A stretch of DNA of 5,396 bases from the NCBI GenBank assembly GCA_002321335.1, contig DCMG01000120.1, positions 8,611 through 14,006 of the forward strand. The letters run 5' to 3'. The DNA is from Bacteroidales bacterium UBA1628. Its GTDB lineage: Bacteria > Bacteroidota > Bacteroidia > Bacteroidales > UBA932. Both the position numbers and the translations under genes were made by a program. Positions within the stretch are counted from its first letter, which is position 1, and each line of letters opens with the position of its first letter. The notes beneath the pieces were generated by a model that saw nothing but the letters and a program-made list of their open reading frames with translations, searched no databases and was not told the origin of the DNA. This document shows, one piece after another, positions 1-5,396 of this stretch.

Positions 1-737
1 CTCTTGAGGTAAAGCTCGTTGGCGATTCTCATGTAGAGATCGATGTCGAGGGCGTTGTGGTGGGTGATGAACGGACGGGCTGTAGCGCCACCAGGGATGG
101 CCTGAAGGATCGGTGTCTCGACCTCAAGGCAGCCGGCCGCGTTGAAATATTCCCTCATCGTGGCGATGATCTGGGCTCTCTTGACGAAAACGTCCTTCAC
201 CTGAGGGTTCACGATGAGATCCACGTACCTCTGGCGGTAGCGGAGCTCCGGATCGGTGAACGCGTCATAGACAACGCCGTCAACCTCCTTTACGATAGGG
301 AGAACCCTCAGGGACTTGCTCAGGACTGTCAATTCCTTGGCGTGAACGCTGAGCTGGCCTGTCTGGGTGATGAAGGCGAATCCCTTGATGCCGATGATGT
401 CACCGATGTCAAGCAGCTTCTTCCAGACTGCGTTGTACATCGTCTTGTCCTCGCCCGGGCAGATCTCGTCTCTCTTGACGTAGATCTGGATCCTACCCGT
501 GGCATCCTGGATTTCGCCGAACGATGCCGCACCCATGATTCTGCGGGACATCAGACGGCCTGCTATGCAGACTTCCTGGAAGTTGCCCTTCTGAGGATCA
601 AAACCTGCCTCGATCTCCTTGGCGGTCGCGTTGACCGGATAAAGAGGCGCCGGATAAGGGTTGATGCCCAATTCCCTTAACTTTGCGAGAGACTCTCGTC
701 TGATTCTCTCCTGCTCGCTGAGTTCGATGTTTGCCAT
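1..737 (-). CDS. lysS: Lysyl-tRNA synthetase, class II, N-terminal part (runs off left edge)
   Basis: This enzyme charges tRNA-Lys with lysine in the cytoplasm. The reverse strand reads 245 codons from ATG at 737 to the window edge without a stop, beginning MANIELSEQERIRRESL. Residues about 55-145 form the anticodon-binding OB fold, with IAGRLMSRRIMGAASFGEIQ followed by GRIQIYV, very close to E. coli LysS. Residues 166-175 (RYRQRYVDLI) and 205-227 (EVETP, IPGGATARPF, THHNAL) are the start of the class II catalytic core, including motif 1. The ATP- and lysine-binding motifs 2 and 3 lie beyond the edge, so integrity cannot be judged. The ATG start fits the family N-terminus. No Shine-Dalgarno is visible; the sequence before ATG is AT-rich, as is usual in Bacteroidota. 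It is divergent from recJ with a promoter box about 55 bp upstream. Confidence 0.96.
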   Translation of the reverse strand, partial: MANIELSEQERIRRESLAKLRELGINPYPAPLYPVNATAKEIEAGFDPQKGNFQEVCIAGRLMSRRIMGAASFGEIQDATGRIQIYVKRDEICPGEDKTMYNAVWKKLLDIGDIIGIKGFAFITQTGQLSVHAKELTVLSKSLRVLPIVKEVDGVVYDAFTDPELRYRQRYVDLIVNPQVKDVFVKRAQIIATMREYFNAAGCLEVETPILQAIPGGATARPFITHHNALDIDLYMRIANELYLK

Positions 738-791
738 ATTGTTAATTTTTAATATTCAAAACAATAAGATTGAGCCGTAGCCCTGAATATG

Positions 792-823
792 CAAAATTAC
801 TACTTTTAATTCACATTCTGAAA
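792..823 (-). promoter_or_regulatory. Bacteroidota-type promoter for lysS
   Basis: On the minus strand TAATTTTG (799 to 792) is a perfect match to the Bacteroidota -7 consensus TAnnTTTG. A TTTC (823 to 820), one mismatch from the -33 consensus TTTG, lies upstream with a 20-base spacer, which is the expected spacing. Transcription would start near 787-789 and give a leader of about 50 bases before the lysS ATG. The boxes are seen directly; activity is inferred. Confidence 0.65.
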
Positions 824-832
824 TTAAATCCG

Positions 833-840
833 TACCTTTG
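833..840 (+). promoter_or_regulatory. Bacteroidota -7 box for recJ, immediately before the start codon
   Basis: TACCTTTG is a perfect TAnnTTTG match ending 6 bases before the recJ ATG at 847. With the usual distance from this box to the start site, transcription should begin at about 843-847, giving a leaderless or nearly leaderless mRNA. No good -33 TTTG is found 19-21 bases upstream; the sequence there is simply AT-rich. The in-frame TTG at 838 lies inside this box, which argues against it as the true start. Confidence 0.6.
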
Positions 841-846
841 TCTATT

Positions 847-2580
847 ATGGGAAAAGAGCGCAAATGGATTTTGAAGGAACCGGCTGATCCGGAGAAGGTG
901 GGAAGACTTTCCGCCGAACTGGGCATTGACCGGGTTCTCGCCGACTTGCTCGTCAAGAGGGGCGTCGAGACTTTCGAGCAGGCGCGCTCGTTCTTCCGTC
1001 CGAGCCTGAGCGACCTTCACGATCCGTTCCTGATGAAGGATATGGATGTGGCTGTGGAGAGGGTCCGCAAGGCTATAACATCCGAGGAGAAGATTCTGGT
1101 CTATGGTGACTACGACGTGGATGGCACGACCGCCGTCTCGTTGGTATATTCATTTCTCAGAAGGTATTCCTCGAAGGTCGATTTTTACATCCCGGACCGC
1201 TATGACGAGGGTTACGGTGTGTCCTACAAGGGCATTGACTGGGCCGGAGACAATGGTTTCGGGCTCATCATCACCCTGGACTGCGGCATCAAGGCTAACG
1301 AGAAGGTTGAATATGCCGCCACGAAGGGAATCGACGTCATCATCTGCGACCATCACCTTCCGGAGGACACTCTTCCGCCGGCAGTGGCAGTCCTGGATCC
1401 CAAACGTGAGGACGACACCTATCCGTTCGATGACTTGAGCGGCTGCGGAGTAGGCTTCAAGCTTGTGCAGGCATATTCTCAGAAATACGGCATTCCGTTC
1501 GAGACTTTGATTCCGCTGCTGGATCTTCTTGTGGTGAGCATCGCGGCGGATCTCGTGACGATGGTGGGGGAGAACAGGGTTCTGGCCCACTTCGGTCTCA
1601 AGCAGCTGAACGAGAACCCACGCAAGGGTCTTCACGCGATGGCGACGCTCTCGAAACTGGAACTCGGCCATCTTACGATTGACGACATCGTGTTCAAGAT
1701 CGGTCCGAGGATCAACGCCGCCGGAAGAATGGAGACCGGCCGTCTGGCCGTGGAACTCCTTACCGCTTCTGATGACCACACCGCCACCATGATCGGCGAG
1801 AAGATCAACGACAACAACAACGACCGCAAGAGCATCGACCGAGAGATTACTCAGGAGGCCCTTGAGATGGTCCAGAACGGTTCCGCTCTGTCAACTGACG
1901 CGGCGACAATCGTTTACAATCCGACGTGGAACAAGGGTGTTGTAGGAATTGTGGCCTCACGGCTTGTCGAGGCGTTCTACAAGCCGACTATCGTGCTTAC
2001 AAAGTCGAACGGATTCATCACCGGATCCGCCAGAAGTGTGGCCGGTTTCGACCTCTATGAGGCTATAGAGAGTTGCGCAGACCTGCTTGAGAACTTCGGC
2101 GGACACGTCTATGCCGCTGGCCTGACGCTGAAGGAGGTAAATTTGGAGGAGTTTGTGAGCAGGATAGACAAGTTCATTTCCGAAAAGATCACTGAGGAGA
2201 TGCTCACCCCGATGACCGACATCGACGCCAAGTTGGAATTCAGCCAGATCACTCCGAAATTCTTCCGTCTCCTGAAGCAGTTCCAGCCTTTCGGCCCTGG
2301 CAACACCAACCCGGTCTTCCTGACCGAGAACGTTTCCGATGGTGGCAACGGCCGCAAAGTGGGAGCCGGCGGAGTCCATATGAAGCTGGACCTCATCGAC
2401 GAGAAGCAGCCTTTCCACCAAATCCCCGCCATCGCCTTCAACATGGCCGAATTCTACGACTACATCAAGGCCGGCAACCCCTTTGACATCTGCTACTCCA
2501 TCGTCGAGAACTACTACCGCGGCAACACCACCCTTCAGCTCCGCATCAAAGACATCAAGGAGCGCGACGAGTTCATTTAG
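847..2580 (+). CDS. recJ: Single-stranded-DNA-specific 5'-3' exonuclease RecJ
   Basis: RecJ degrades single-stranded DNA 5' to 3' in RecF-pathway recombination, mismatch repair and base excision repair. The 577-residue protein from ATG shows the whole DHH-family core. Motif I is YGDYDVDGTT (86-95), followed by LDCG (144-147), DHH (168-170) and AADLV with Asp235, all metal-binding positions. GPRINAAGRM is at 286-295. The DHHA1 domain carries SARSVAGFDL (394-403) and GGHVYAAG (418-425). The FGPGN turn (482-486) opens the C-terminal OB-like domain. Length is normal for RecJ and no catalytic residue is missing. ATG 847 is preferred over the in-frame TTG at 838, which falls inside the promoter box. 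There is no Shine-Dalgarno. The gene is transcribed alone, divergent from lysS and convergent with the yhcG-like gene 30 bp downstream. Confidence 0.97.
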   Translation: MGKERKWILKEPADPEKVGRLSAELGIDRVLADLLVKRGVETFEQARSFFRPSLSDLHDPFLMKDMDVAVERVRKAITSEEKILVYGDYDVDGTTAVSLVYSFLRRYSSKVDFYIPDRYDEGYGVSYKGIDWAGDNGFGLIITLDCGIKANEKVEYAATKGIDVIICDHHLPEDTLPPAVAVLDPKREDDTYPFDDLSGCGVGFKLVQAYSQKYGIPFETLIPLLDLLVVSIAADLVTMVGENRVLAHFGLKQLNENPRKGLHAMATLSKLELGHLTIDDIVFKIGPRINAAGRMETGRLAVELLTASDDHTATMIGEKINDNNNDRKSIDREITQEALEMVQNGSALSTDAATIVYNPTWNKGVVGIVASRLVEAFYKPTIVLTKSNGFITGSARSVAGFDLYEAIESCADLLENFGGHVYAAGLTLKEVNLEEFVSRIDKFISEKITEEMLTPMTDIDAKLEFSQITPKFFRLLKQFQPFGPGNTNPVFLTENVSDGGNGRKVGAGGVHMKLDLIDEKQPFHQIPAIAFNMAEFYDYIKAGNPFDICYSIVENYYRGNTTLQLRIKDIKERDEFI

Positions 2581-2590
2581 GAATATTCCT
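2579..2590. repeat. Perfect 12-bp palindrome across the recJ stop codon
   Basis: AGGAATATTCCT is fully self-complementary and overlaps the recJ TAG stop. It lies at the start of the 30 bp gap between the convergent recJ and yhcG-like genes. It could be a protein-binding site or chance. It is too AT-rich and lacks the T-tract needed for an ordinary intrinsic terminator, and no other terminator is visible in this gap. Confidence 0.3.
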
Positions 2591-2610
2591 GCTCGATTGT
2601 TGTCGGTTGT

Positions 2611-3711
2611 TTACAAATGATCCTTCTCTGAGGTCAGTTGCTTCATTTCAAGCAGTGTCCGTTCGTAAACTTCTTGTAACTGATAGCTTGCGACACCTAA
2701 CGGAGCTGTGATGCCACGCAGTGACCATTCCACTACGGATGAATCCTTGTCCTTGCAGAGAAGAATGCCAATGCTTGGATTGTCACCTTCACCTTTAAGC
2801 AATTCATCGGCAGCGGAAACGTAGAAATTCAACTTGCCTACAAATTCAGGCATAAAGTCCACGGTTTTTAATTCGATAACCACATAGCATTTCAAGCGGG
2901 TGTGATAAAAGATCATATCTGGAAAATATGATTTGCCGCTTGGCGTATCGAGTTCCATCTGCCGTCCGACATACGCAAAGCCCTTGCCAAGTTCCAATAG
3001 GAATCGGGTCACATTTTCTGCCAGCTTGTTCTCCAAGTCCCTTTCGTCAAACTTGCTTGGCAGAGATAAGAAATCCAATTTATAGGGATCTTTTATTATC
3101 TCGTTGGCCAGAGCATTCTGTGGTTGCGGCAGGGTGGCTTCAAAATTATTCAGTGCTTTCCCCGTGTGCTCGTATAGTTGAGCCTTGACAGCATTCTCCA
3201 ATTCTGTGCGGCTCATATTGCCGTCAATTACCTTGTTGAGGTAGAATATGGCCGCGGAGATATTGTCACATTTTGTTACGATAATAGTCTGATGTCTCCA
3301 AGGTACATTGAGGAGGATTTCAGGTATGGGTGTTGTGGCATTTTCCACACTTTGTAATTTTGTACCAGCTTGGTACAAAAATTCAATCTGAGATGAATAG
3401 AACAAGAACCATTTACGAATTTTGTATAAGTTCGACCACGAGAAACCATCTGTCTCAGGAAATTCTGTGCGCAGATCCAGACTGAGTCTCTTCATAAAGT
3501 TGGTGCCCCACTTATGCTCTTTCTGCTTCTCACAAATCTCCTCTCCCAAACTCCAATAGAATTTGAGCATTTCCTCATTCACCTTTACAGCCGCCTTAAG
3601 CTGCGTGATGCGGACGCGCTTTTTCAGTTCAGACAACCACTTCACATAGTCCTTGTCCGCCAGAAATGAATCGCTGTTCACAAACTGTGGAATATTGTTC
3701 TTTTCTGCCAT
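2611..3711 (-). CDS. YhcG/DUF1016-family PD-(D/E)XK nuclease
   Basis: This is a 366-residue predicted DNA endonuclease of the YhcG (DUF1016) family, full length for that family. The N-terminal DUF1016_N region (about 15-165) includes YWSLGEEI, the FPETDGFSWSNLYKIRKW segment and the family-typical VPWRHQ. The C-terminal PDDEXK domain (about 185-355) includes GKALNNFEATLP, LAEN with Glu232, GRQ (249-251), FPDMIF with Asp265, and VIELK with Glu280 and Lys282; these last make the PD...ExK catalytic core. All expected active-site residues are present. The reading frame also opens at TTG 3732, but ATG 3711 is the better start, and the TTG lies inside a promoter-like box. The gene is markedly more AT-rich than its neighbours (33% GC in one line counted by hand), suggesting transfer. 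Relatives often sit near restriction-modification or defence genes; none is present here. The DNA target and physiological role are unknown. Confidence 0.9.
   Translation of the reverse strand: MAEKNNIPQFVNSDSFLADKDYVKWLSELKKRVRITQLKAAVKVNEEMLKFYWSLGEEICEKQKEHKWGTNFMKRLSLDLRTEFPETDGFSWSNLYKIRKWFLFYSSQIEFLYQAGTKLQSVENATTPIPEILLNVPWRHQTIIVTKCDNISAAIFYLNKVIDGNMSRTELENAVKAQLYEHTGKALNNFEATLPQPQNALANEIIKDPYKLDFLSLPSKFDERDLENKLAENVTRFLLELGKGFAYVGRQMELDTPSGKSYFPDMIFYHTRLKCYVVIELKTVDFMPEFVGKLNFYVSAADELLKGEGDNPSIGILLCKDKDSSVVEWSLRGITAPLGVASYQLQEVYERTLLEMKQLTSEKDHL
3358..3380. repeat. Perfect 10-bp inverted repeat with 3-base loop inside the nuclease gene
   Basis: TTTTGTACCA (3358-3367), loop GCT, TGGTACAAAA (3371-3380) forms a perfect hairpin. 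It lies inside the coding region, where the minus strand encodes roughly FLYQAGTK, in the linker just before the conserved VPWRHQ segment of the N-terminal domain. The reading frame is not broken. It could reflect chance codon choice, a site where a short palindrome was inserted in frame, or a regulatory hairpin in the mRNA. Confidence 0.7.
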
Positions 3712-3729
3712 TTCGCGTATTATTCGGTT

Positions 3730-3737
3730 CAAATCTA
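3730..3737 (-). promoter_or_regulatory. Promoter-like -7 box just upstream of the nuclease gene
   Basis: On the minus strand TAGATTTG (3737 to 3730) matches TAnnTTTG. A start site near 3724-3727 would leave a leader of about 13-16 bases before ATG 3711. The TA and G of the box are also the stop codon TAG of the upstream short ORF, and the box includes the TTG that could be read as an alternative nuclease start. No convincing -33 element is seen at the right distance, so the match may be chance. Confidence 0.35.
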
Positions 3738-3830
3738 TTCCTCTTTGATTTCCCAGCCCTCTATGGTGCGGGTTTCGGTTGTGATATTCACACCGAATCT
3801 TTGGTATTTATTGTCCCTTTTCATCTCCAT
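3735..3830 (-). pseudogene. 31-codon ORF, possible 5' remnant of a YbjQ-like gene
   Basis: The minus strand reads from ATG 3830 (or ATG 3824, two codons later) to TAG at 3737-3735. The product starts MEMKRDNKYQRFGV and continues NITTETRTIEGWEIKEE. The second half resembles the first strand of YbjQ/UPF0145 proteins, which commonly begin with a TT...IEG..I.EY pattern; in those proteins about 90 more residues follow, and here translation ends. It has a good promoter match upstream and stops 23 bases before the nuclease ATG. It may be a truncated gene whose promoter now serves the nuclease, a short translated leader peptide coupled to the nuclease, or a chance ORF. The family resemblance is from memory over about 16 residues and is weak. 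Confidence 0.35.
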
Positions 3831-3857
3831 AGCTGCAAGGTGTACGAGTTACAATCT

Positions 3858-3888
3858 CAAATATAATGAATATTTTCCGAACAACAGA
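3858..3888 (-). promoter_or_regulatory. Bacteroidota-type promoter upstream of the short ORF and nuclease gene
   Basis: TATATTTG (3865 to 3858, minus strand) perfectly matches the -7 consensus TAnnTTTG. TCTG (3888 to 3885), one mismatch from TTTG, lies upstream with a 19-base spacer, the expected arrangement. Transcription from about 3852-3855 would give a leader of about 22-25 bases before the short ORF at 3830 and could continue into the nuclease gene. Confidence 0.6.
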
Positions 3889-4027
3889 TATCCGGTTCGT
3901 TATCGTGTTAATGGTTCTCATTTCAGCGTAGGATATGCTTCATGGTTTTTAGCTGTGGTGGATAACGGATTGAATATTACTGAAATAATGGTTTGCCTTT
4001 GACTGATATTAACTAAAGATGAATGCT
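3889..4027. other. AT-rich intergenic stretch without a recognisable gene
   Basis: Together with the promoter and short ORF above, this is the roughly 315-base gap between aroK and the nuclease gene. I see no convincing coding sequence on either strand and no insertion-sequence ends. After the aroK stop there is a weak TAAAG...CTTTA hairpin on the minus strand without a T-tract, so no firm terminator. A loose inverted repeat pairs CGTTATC (3898-3904) with GATAACG (3961-3967), with a 56-base loop and some wobble extension. Confidence 0.5.
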
Positions 4028-4606
4028 TTATTGCCTAACATTCAGAGTATTGTGTTCCACGGTCTCTTTGATGAGCGTGGCGATTTGGGCGAAGGTCTGG
4101 CCGTCAATGTCGATGATGTGATGGGCGGCTGCGAGGTACTGGTGAGAGCGTGTTTGCATCAGGGATTCGATGCGGTGGCGGAGGGCGTCTTTTTCGTTGA
4201 GTATTTCCGTGCATGGCGGTTGAGCGGAACTGAGCATCGGGCGGCCTTCGGAATGGCCTCCGAGGTTGCCCAGGAGGGTCTCGGTGGTGGCGCGGAGATA
4301 AAAACAATCGGTGTGCCGGCGAATCAGCTGACGGCAGGACTCGGAAGTCACGGTGCCACCACCGAGGGAAAGGATGGTGCGGGGGCGGGAGGGATCACTG
4401 AATATCTCCTCAAGAGCCTCCCGTTCCATCCGGCGGAAAGCCGCTTCACCATATTCATTGAATATTTCTGGAATATCCTTGCCCTGCTTTTCCTCAATGT
4501 AGGTGTCAAGGTCAATCAGGCGGCATTCGGGGAGCAGCGTCGCGAGAATTTTTCCGACACTGCTCTTGCCGCAGCCCATAAAGCCTATCAGGGAGATGTC
4601 TTTCAT
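4028..4606 (-). CDS. aroK: Shikimate kinase
   Basis: This kinase phosphorylates shikimate to shikimate-3-phosphate with ATP, the fifth step of the shikimate pathway to chorismate and aromatic amino acids. The 192-residue protein from ATG shows the P-loop GFMGCGKSSVG (8-18), IDLD (31-34) for magnesium and shikimate, FRRMER with Arg58, and the SLGGGTV glycine loop (81-87). GRPML (121-125) provides the lid arginine, and the RSHQY segment (153-157) carries the late conserved arginine and tyrosine. Length is slightly above the usual 170-180 because of a C-terminal extension (about 178-192). The frame also opens at GTG 4612, but ATG 4606 is favoured by an AAGG five bases upstream. It lies 62 bases after the parC stop on the same strand, with no -7 box in between, so it is probably co-transcribed with parC. 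Confidence 0.95.
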   Translation of the reverse strand: MKDISLIGFMGCGKSSVGKILATLLPECRLIDLDTYIEEKQGKDIPEIFNEYGEAAFRRMEREALEEIFSDPSRPRTILSLGGGTVTSESCRQLIRRHTDCFYLRATTETLLGNLGGHSEGRPMLSSAQPPCTEILNEKDALRHRIESLMQTRSHQYLAAAHHIIDIDGQTFAQIATLIKETVEHNTLNVRQ

Positions 4607-4611
4607 ATTCA

Positions 4612-4615
4612 CCTT
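4612..4615 (-). promoter_or_regulatory. Possible ribosome binding site for aroK
   Basis: AAGG on the minus strand is five bases from ATG 4606. It overlaps the alternative GTG start at 4612, so it supports the ATG. Such sites are weak and often unused in Bacteroidota, and four bases can match by chance. Confidence 0.35.
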
Positions 4616-4668
4616 GTTACGACCGTCTCTCGGAACAACTAGCTGATGATTTATGAATATGACAGTGC

Positions 4669-5396
4669 TTAGAACAGTGTAGGTTCATCGATGTCCCCGA
4701 TGTCCGGGATGTCGCCGGAGCCGAGAAGGTCTGCGGCACTGGTCTGACCACCGTCATTTGTGGAGCCTGTAGTTTCTGTGGAATTTGTCTCTCCTTGTGT
4801 CTCGTCTGATTCCACATCATCAATGATGTCCAGCGGTTCGTCTTCGATGTCGTCCTCCGGCTTGTGCAGCGGCTCGATGAACTTCACCTCCTTGAGGTCG
4901 TACTGGTGACACTTCTTACCCTTGGCGGAGTAACCCTTCTTAGCGATGTATTCCTCAGCGTCAATGTTCTCCGGATCACGATGCTCGTACTTGCCACCGA
5001 AAATCACCTGGAACTGAGGATGCTTGTCCTCGGAAATGTCCACAAGGTAGGATTTTGCTCCCGGCGCGATGAACGACAGCGGGGTGTTGTCACTCAGAAC
5101 GAAACTGAACCTCTTTACGTAGAACGCCTTGGCCGCCCCGTCGTAGTAGAGGGCGGTGTAGGTCTTGTTCGGATCGAACTTCTCGATCTTGATAACCTCG
5201 CCCTGGTAACGGTTGGACACATCGAACGAAGTCGTGTAGAATGTTCCGTCCTTGAATATCGCCAGAACCTTGTCCTCCGGGCCGAACTCGCCGAGGTACT
5301 GGCCGCGCTGCTCGTCGTTGAGCTTTTGGATGTCGGCGTCGTACCAGATGTCCTTGCCACCGATCGTGGACACACCCTTGGATTTCAGCTGGATCC
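4669..5396 (-). CDS. parC: DNA topoisomerase IV subunit A (ParC/GyrA family), C-terminal part (runs off right edge)
   Basis: This is the C-terminal 241 residues of the subunit that cuts and rejoins DNA and, with ParE, decatenates chromosomes. The visible part starts inside a beta-pinwheel blade, IQLKSKGVSTIGG, followed by DIWYD. It continues through YLGEFGPEDKVL, KDGTFYTTSFDVSNRY, KIEKFDPNKTY, FQVIFGG and IDAEEYIAKKGYSAKGKK. This series is recognisable in Bacteroidota ParC proteins. The last 64 or so residues are an acidic, Thr/Ser/Gly-rich, probably disordered tail ending DIDEPTLF. The catalytic tyrosine region and the start lie outside the window. A GyrA assignment is possible, but the blade sequence and tail fit the Bacteroidota ParC type better. 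aroK follows 62 bases downstream. Confidence 0.85.
   Translation of the reverse strand, partial: IQLKSKGVSTIGGKDIWYDADIQKLNDEQRGQYLGEFGPEDKVLAIFKDGTFYTTSFDVSNRYQGEVIKIEKFDPNKTYTALYYDGAAKAFYVKRFSFVLSDNTPLSFIAPGAKSYLVDISEDKHPQFQVIFGGKYEHRDPENIDAEEYIAKKGYSAKGKKCHQYDLKEVKFIEPLHKPEDDIEDEPLDIIDDVESDETQGETNSTETTGSTNDGGQTSAADLLGSGDIPDIGDIDEPTLF

Noticed and set aside
57..680. 207-codon open frame on the plus strand
   Set aside because: It lies entirely antisense to the well-conserved lysS reading frame, and its translation resembles no known protein.
838..846. TTG start adding three residues to RecJ
   Set aside because: The TTG is part of the TAnnTTTG promoter box and would lie upstream of the expected transcript start.
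1150..1779. 209-codon open frame on the minus strand
   Set aside because: It is antisense to the core of recJ, which has intact catalytic motifs; the frame is open because of GC-rich codon use.
3867..3932. Short hydrophobic peptide starting MNIFRTTDIRFVIVLMV on the plus strand
   Set aside because: It looks a little like a signal or toxin peptide but is only 21 codons, has no promoter or partner, and overlaps a minus-strand promoter.
3898..3967. Inverted repeat CGTTATC / GATAACG as a structured RNA or terminator
   Set aside because: It has only seven exact pairs, a 56-base loop and no T-tract, so it is too weak to call.
3745..4002. 85-codon open frame on the plus strand in the AT-rich gap
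   Set aside because: It has no promoter box, no recognisable domain, and runs antisense to the short ORF and its promoter. It is most likely chance, though it cannot be fully excluded.
4019..4642. 207-codon open frame on the plus strand
   Set aside because: It covers aroK in antisense. The minus-strand product has every shikimate kinase motif, while the plus-strand product is unrecognisable.

Overview
This window looks like chromosomal DNA from a Bacteroidota, probably a gut-type Bacteroidales. Three things point there. The LysS, RecJ and topoisomerase IV ParC sequences read like Bacteroidota versions from memory. Several gene starts are preceded by the Bacteroidota-type -7 promoter box TAnnTTTG. 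Shine-Dalgarno sequences are mostly absent. The housekeeping genes are fairly GC-rich (one recJ line counted by hand is about 58% GC). This fits a higher-GC lineage such as Rikenellaceae or an uncultured relative, but genus is inference only.

Layout. On the left, the 5' part of lysS (lysyl-tRNA synthetase) runs off the left edge on the minus strand. A 109 bp AT-rich intergenic region carries back-to-back promoter boxes for lysS (-) and recJ (+). RecJ is complete and its start codon sits almost on top of its -7 box, so its mRNA is probably leaderless or nearly so. RecJ converges, with a 30 bp gap, on a minus-strand YhcG/DUF1016-family PD-(D/E)XK nuclease gene. That gene is clearly more AT-rich than its neighbours. 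Upstream of it lie a 31-codon ORF resembling the truncated start of a YbjQ-like gene, a good promoter match, and about 140 bp with no gene. On the right are shikimate kinase (aroK) and the 3' part of a topoisomerase IV subunit A gene (parC), both minus strand, 62 bp apart and probably co-transcribed.

How the genes relate. lysS, recJ, aroK and parC are core functions: translation, DNA repair, aromatic amino acid synthesis and chromosome decatenation. The YhcG nuclease with its AT-rich upstream region looks like a small accessory insertion between recJ and aroK. The most interesting stretch is about 3700-3890, where a promoter, a broken or minimal ORF, a second promoter-like box and the nuclease start are packed together. 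I see no tRNA, rRNA, CRISPR array, insertion sequence or complete new multi-gene system.
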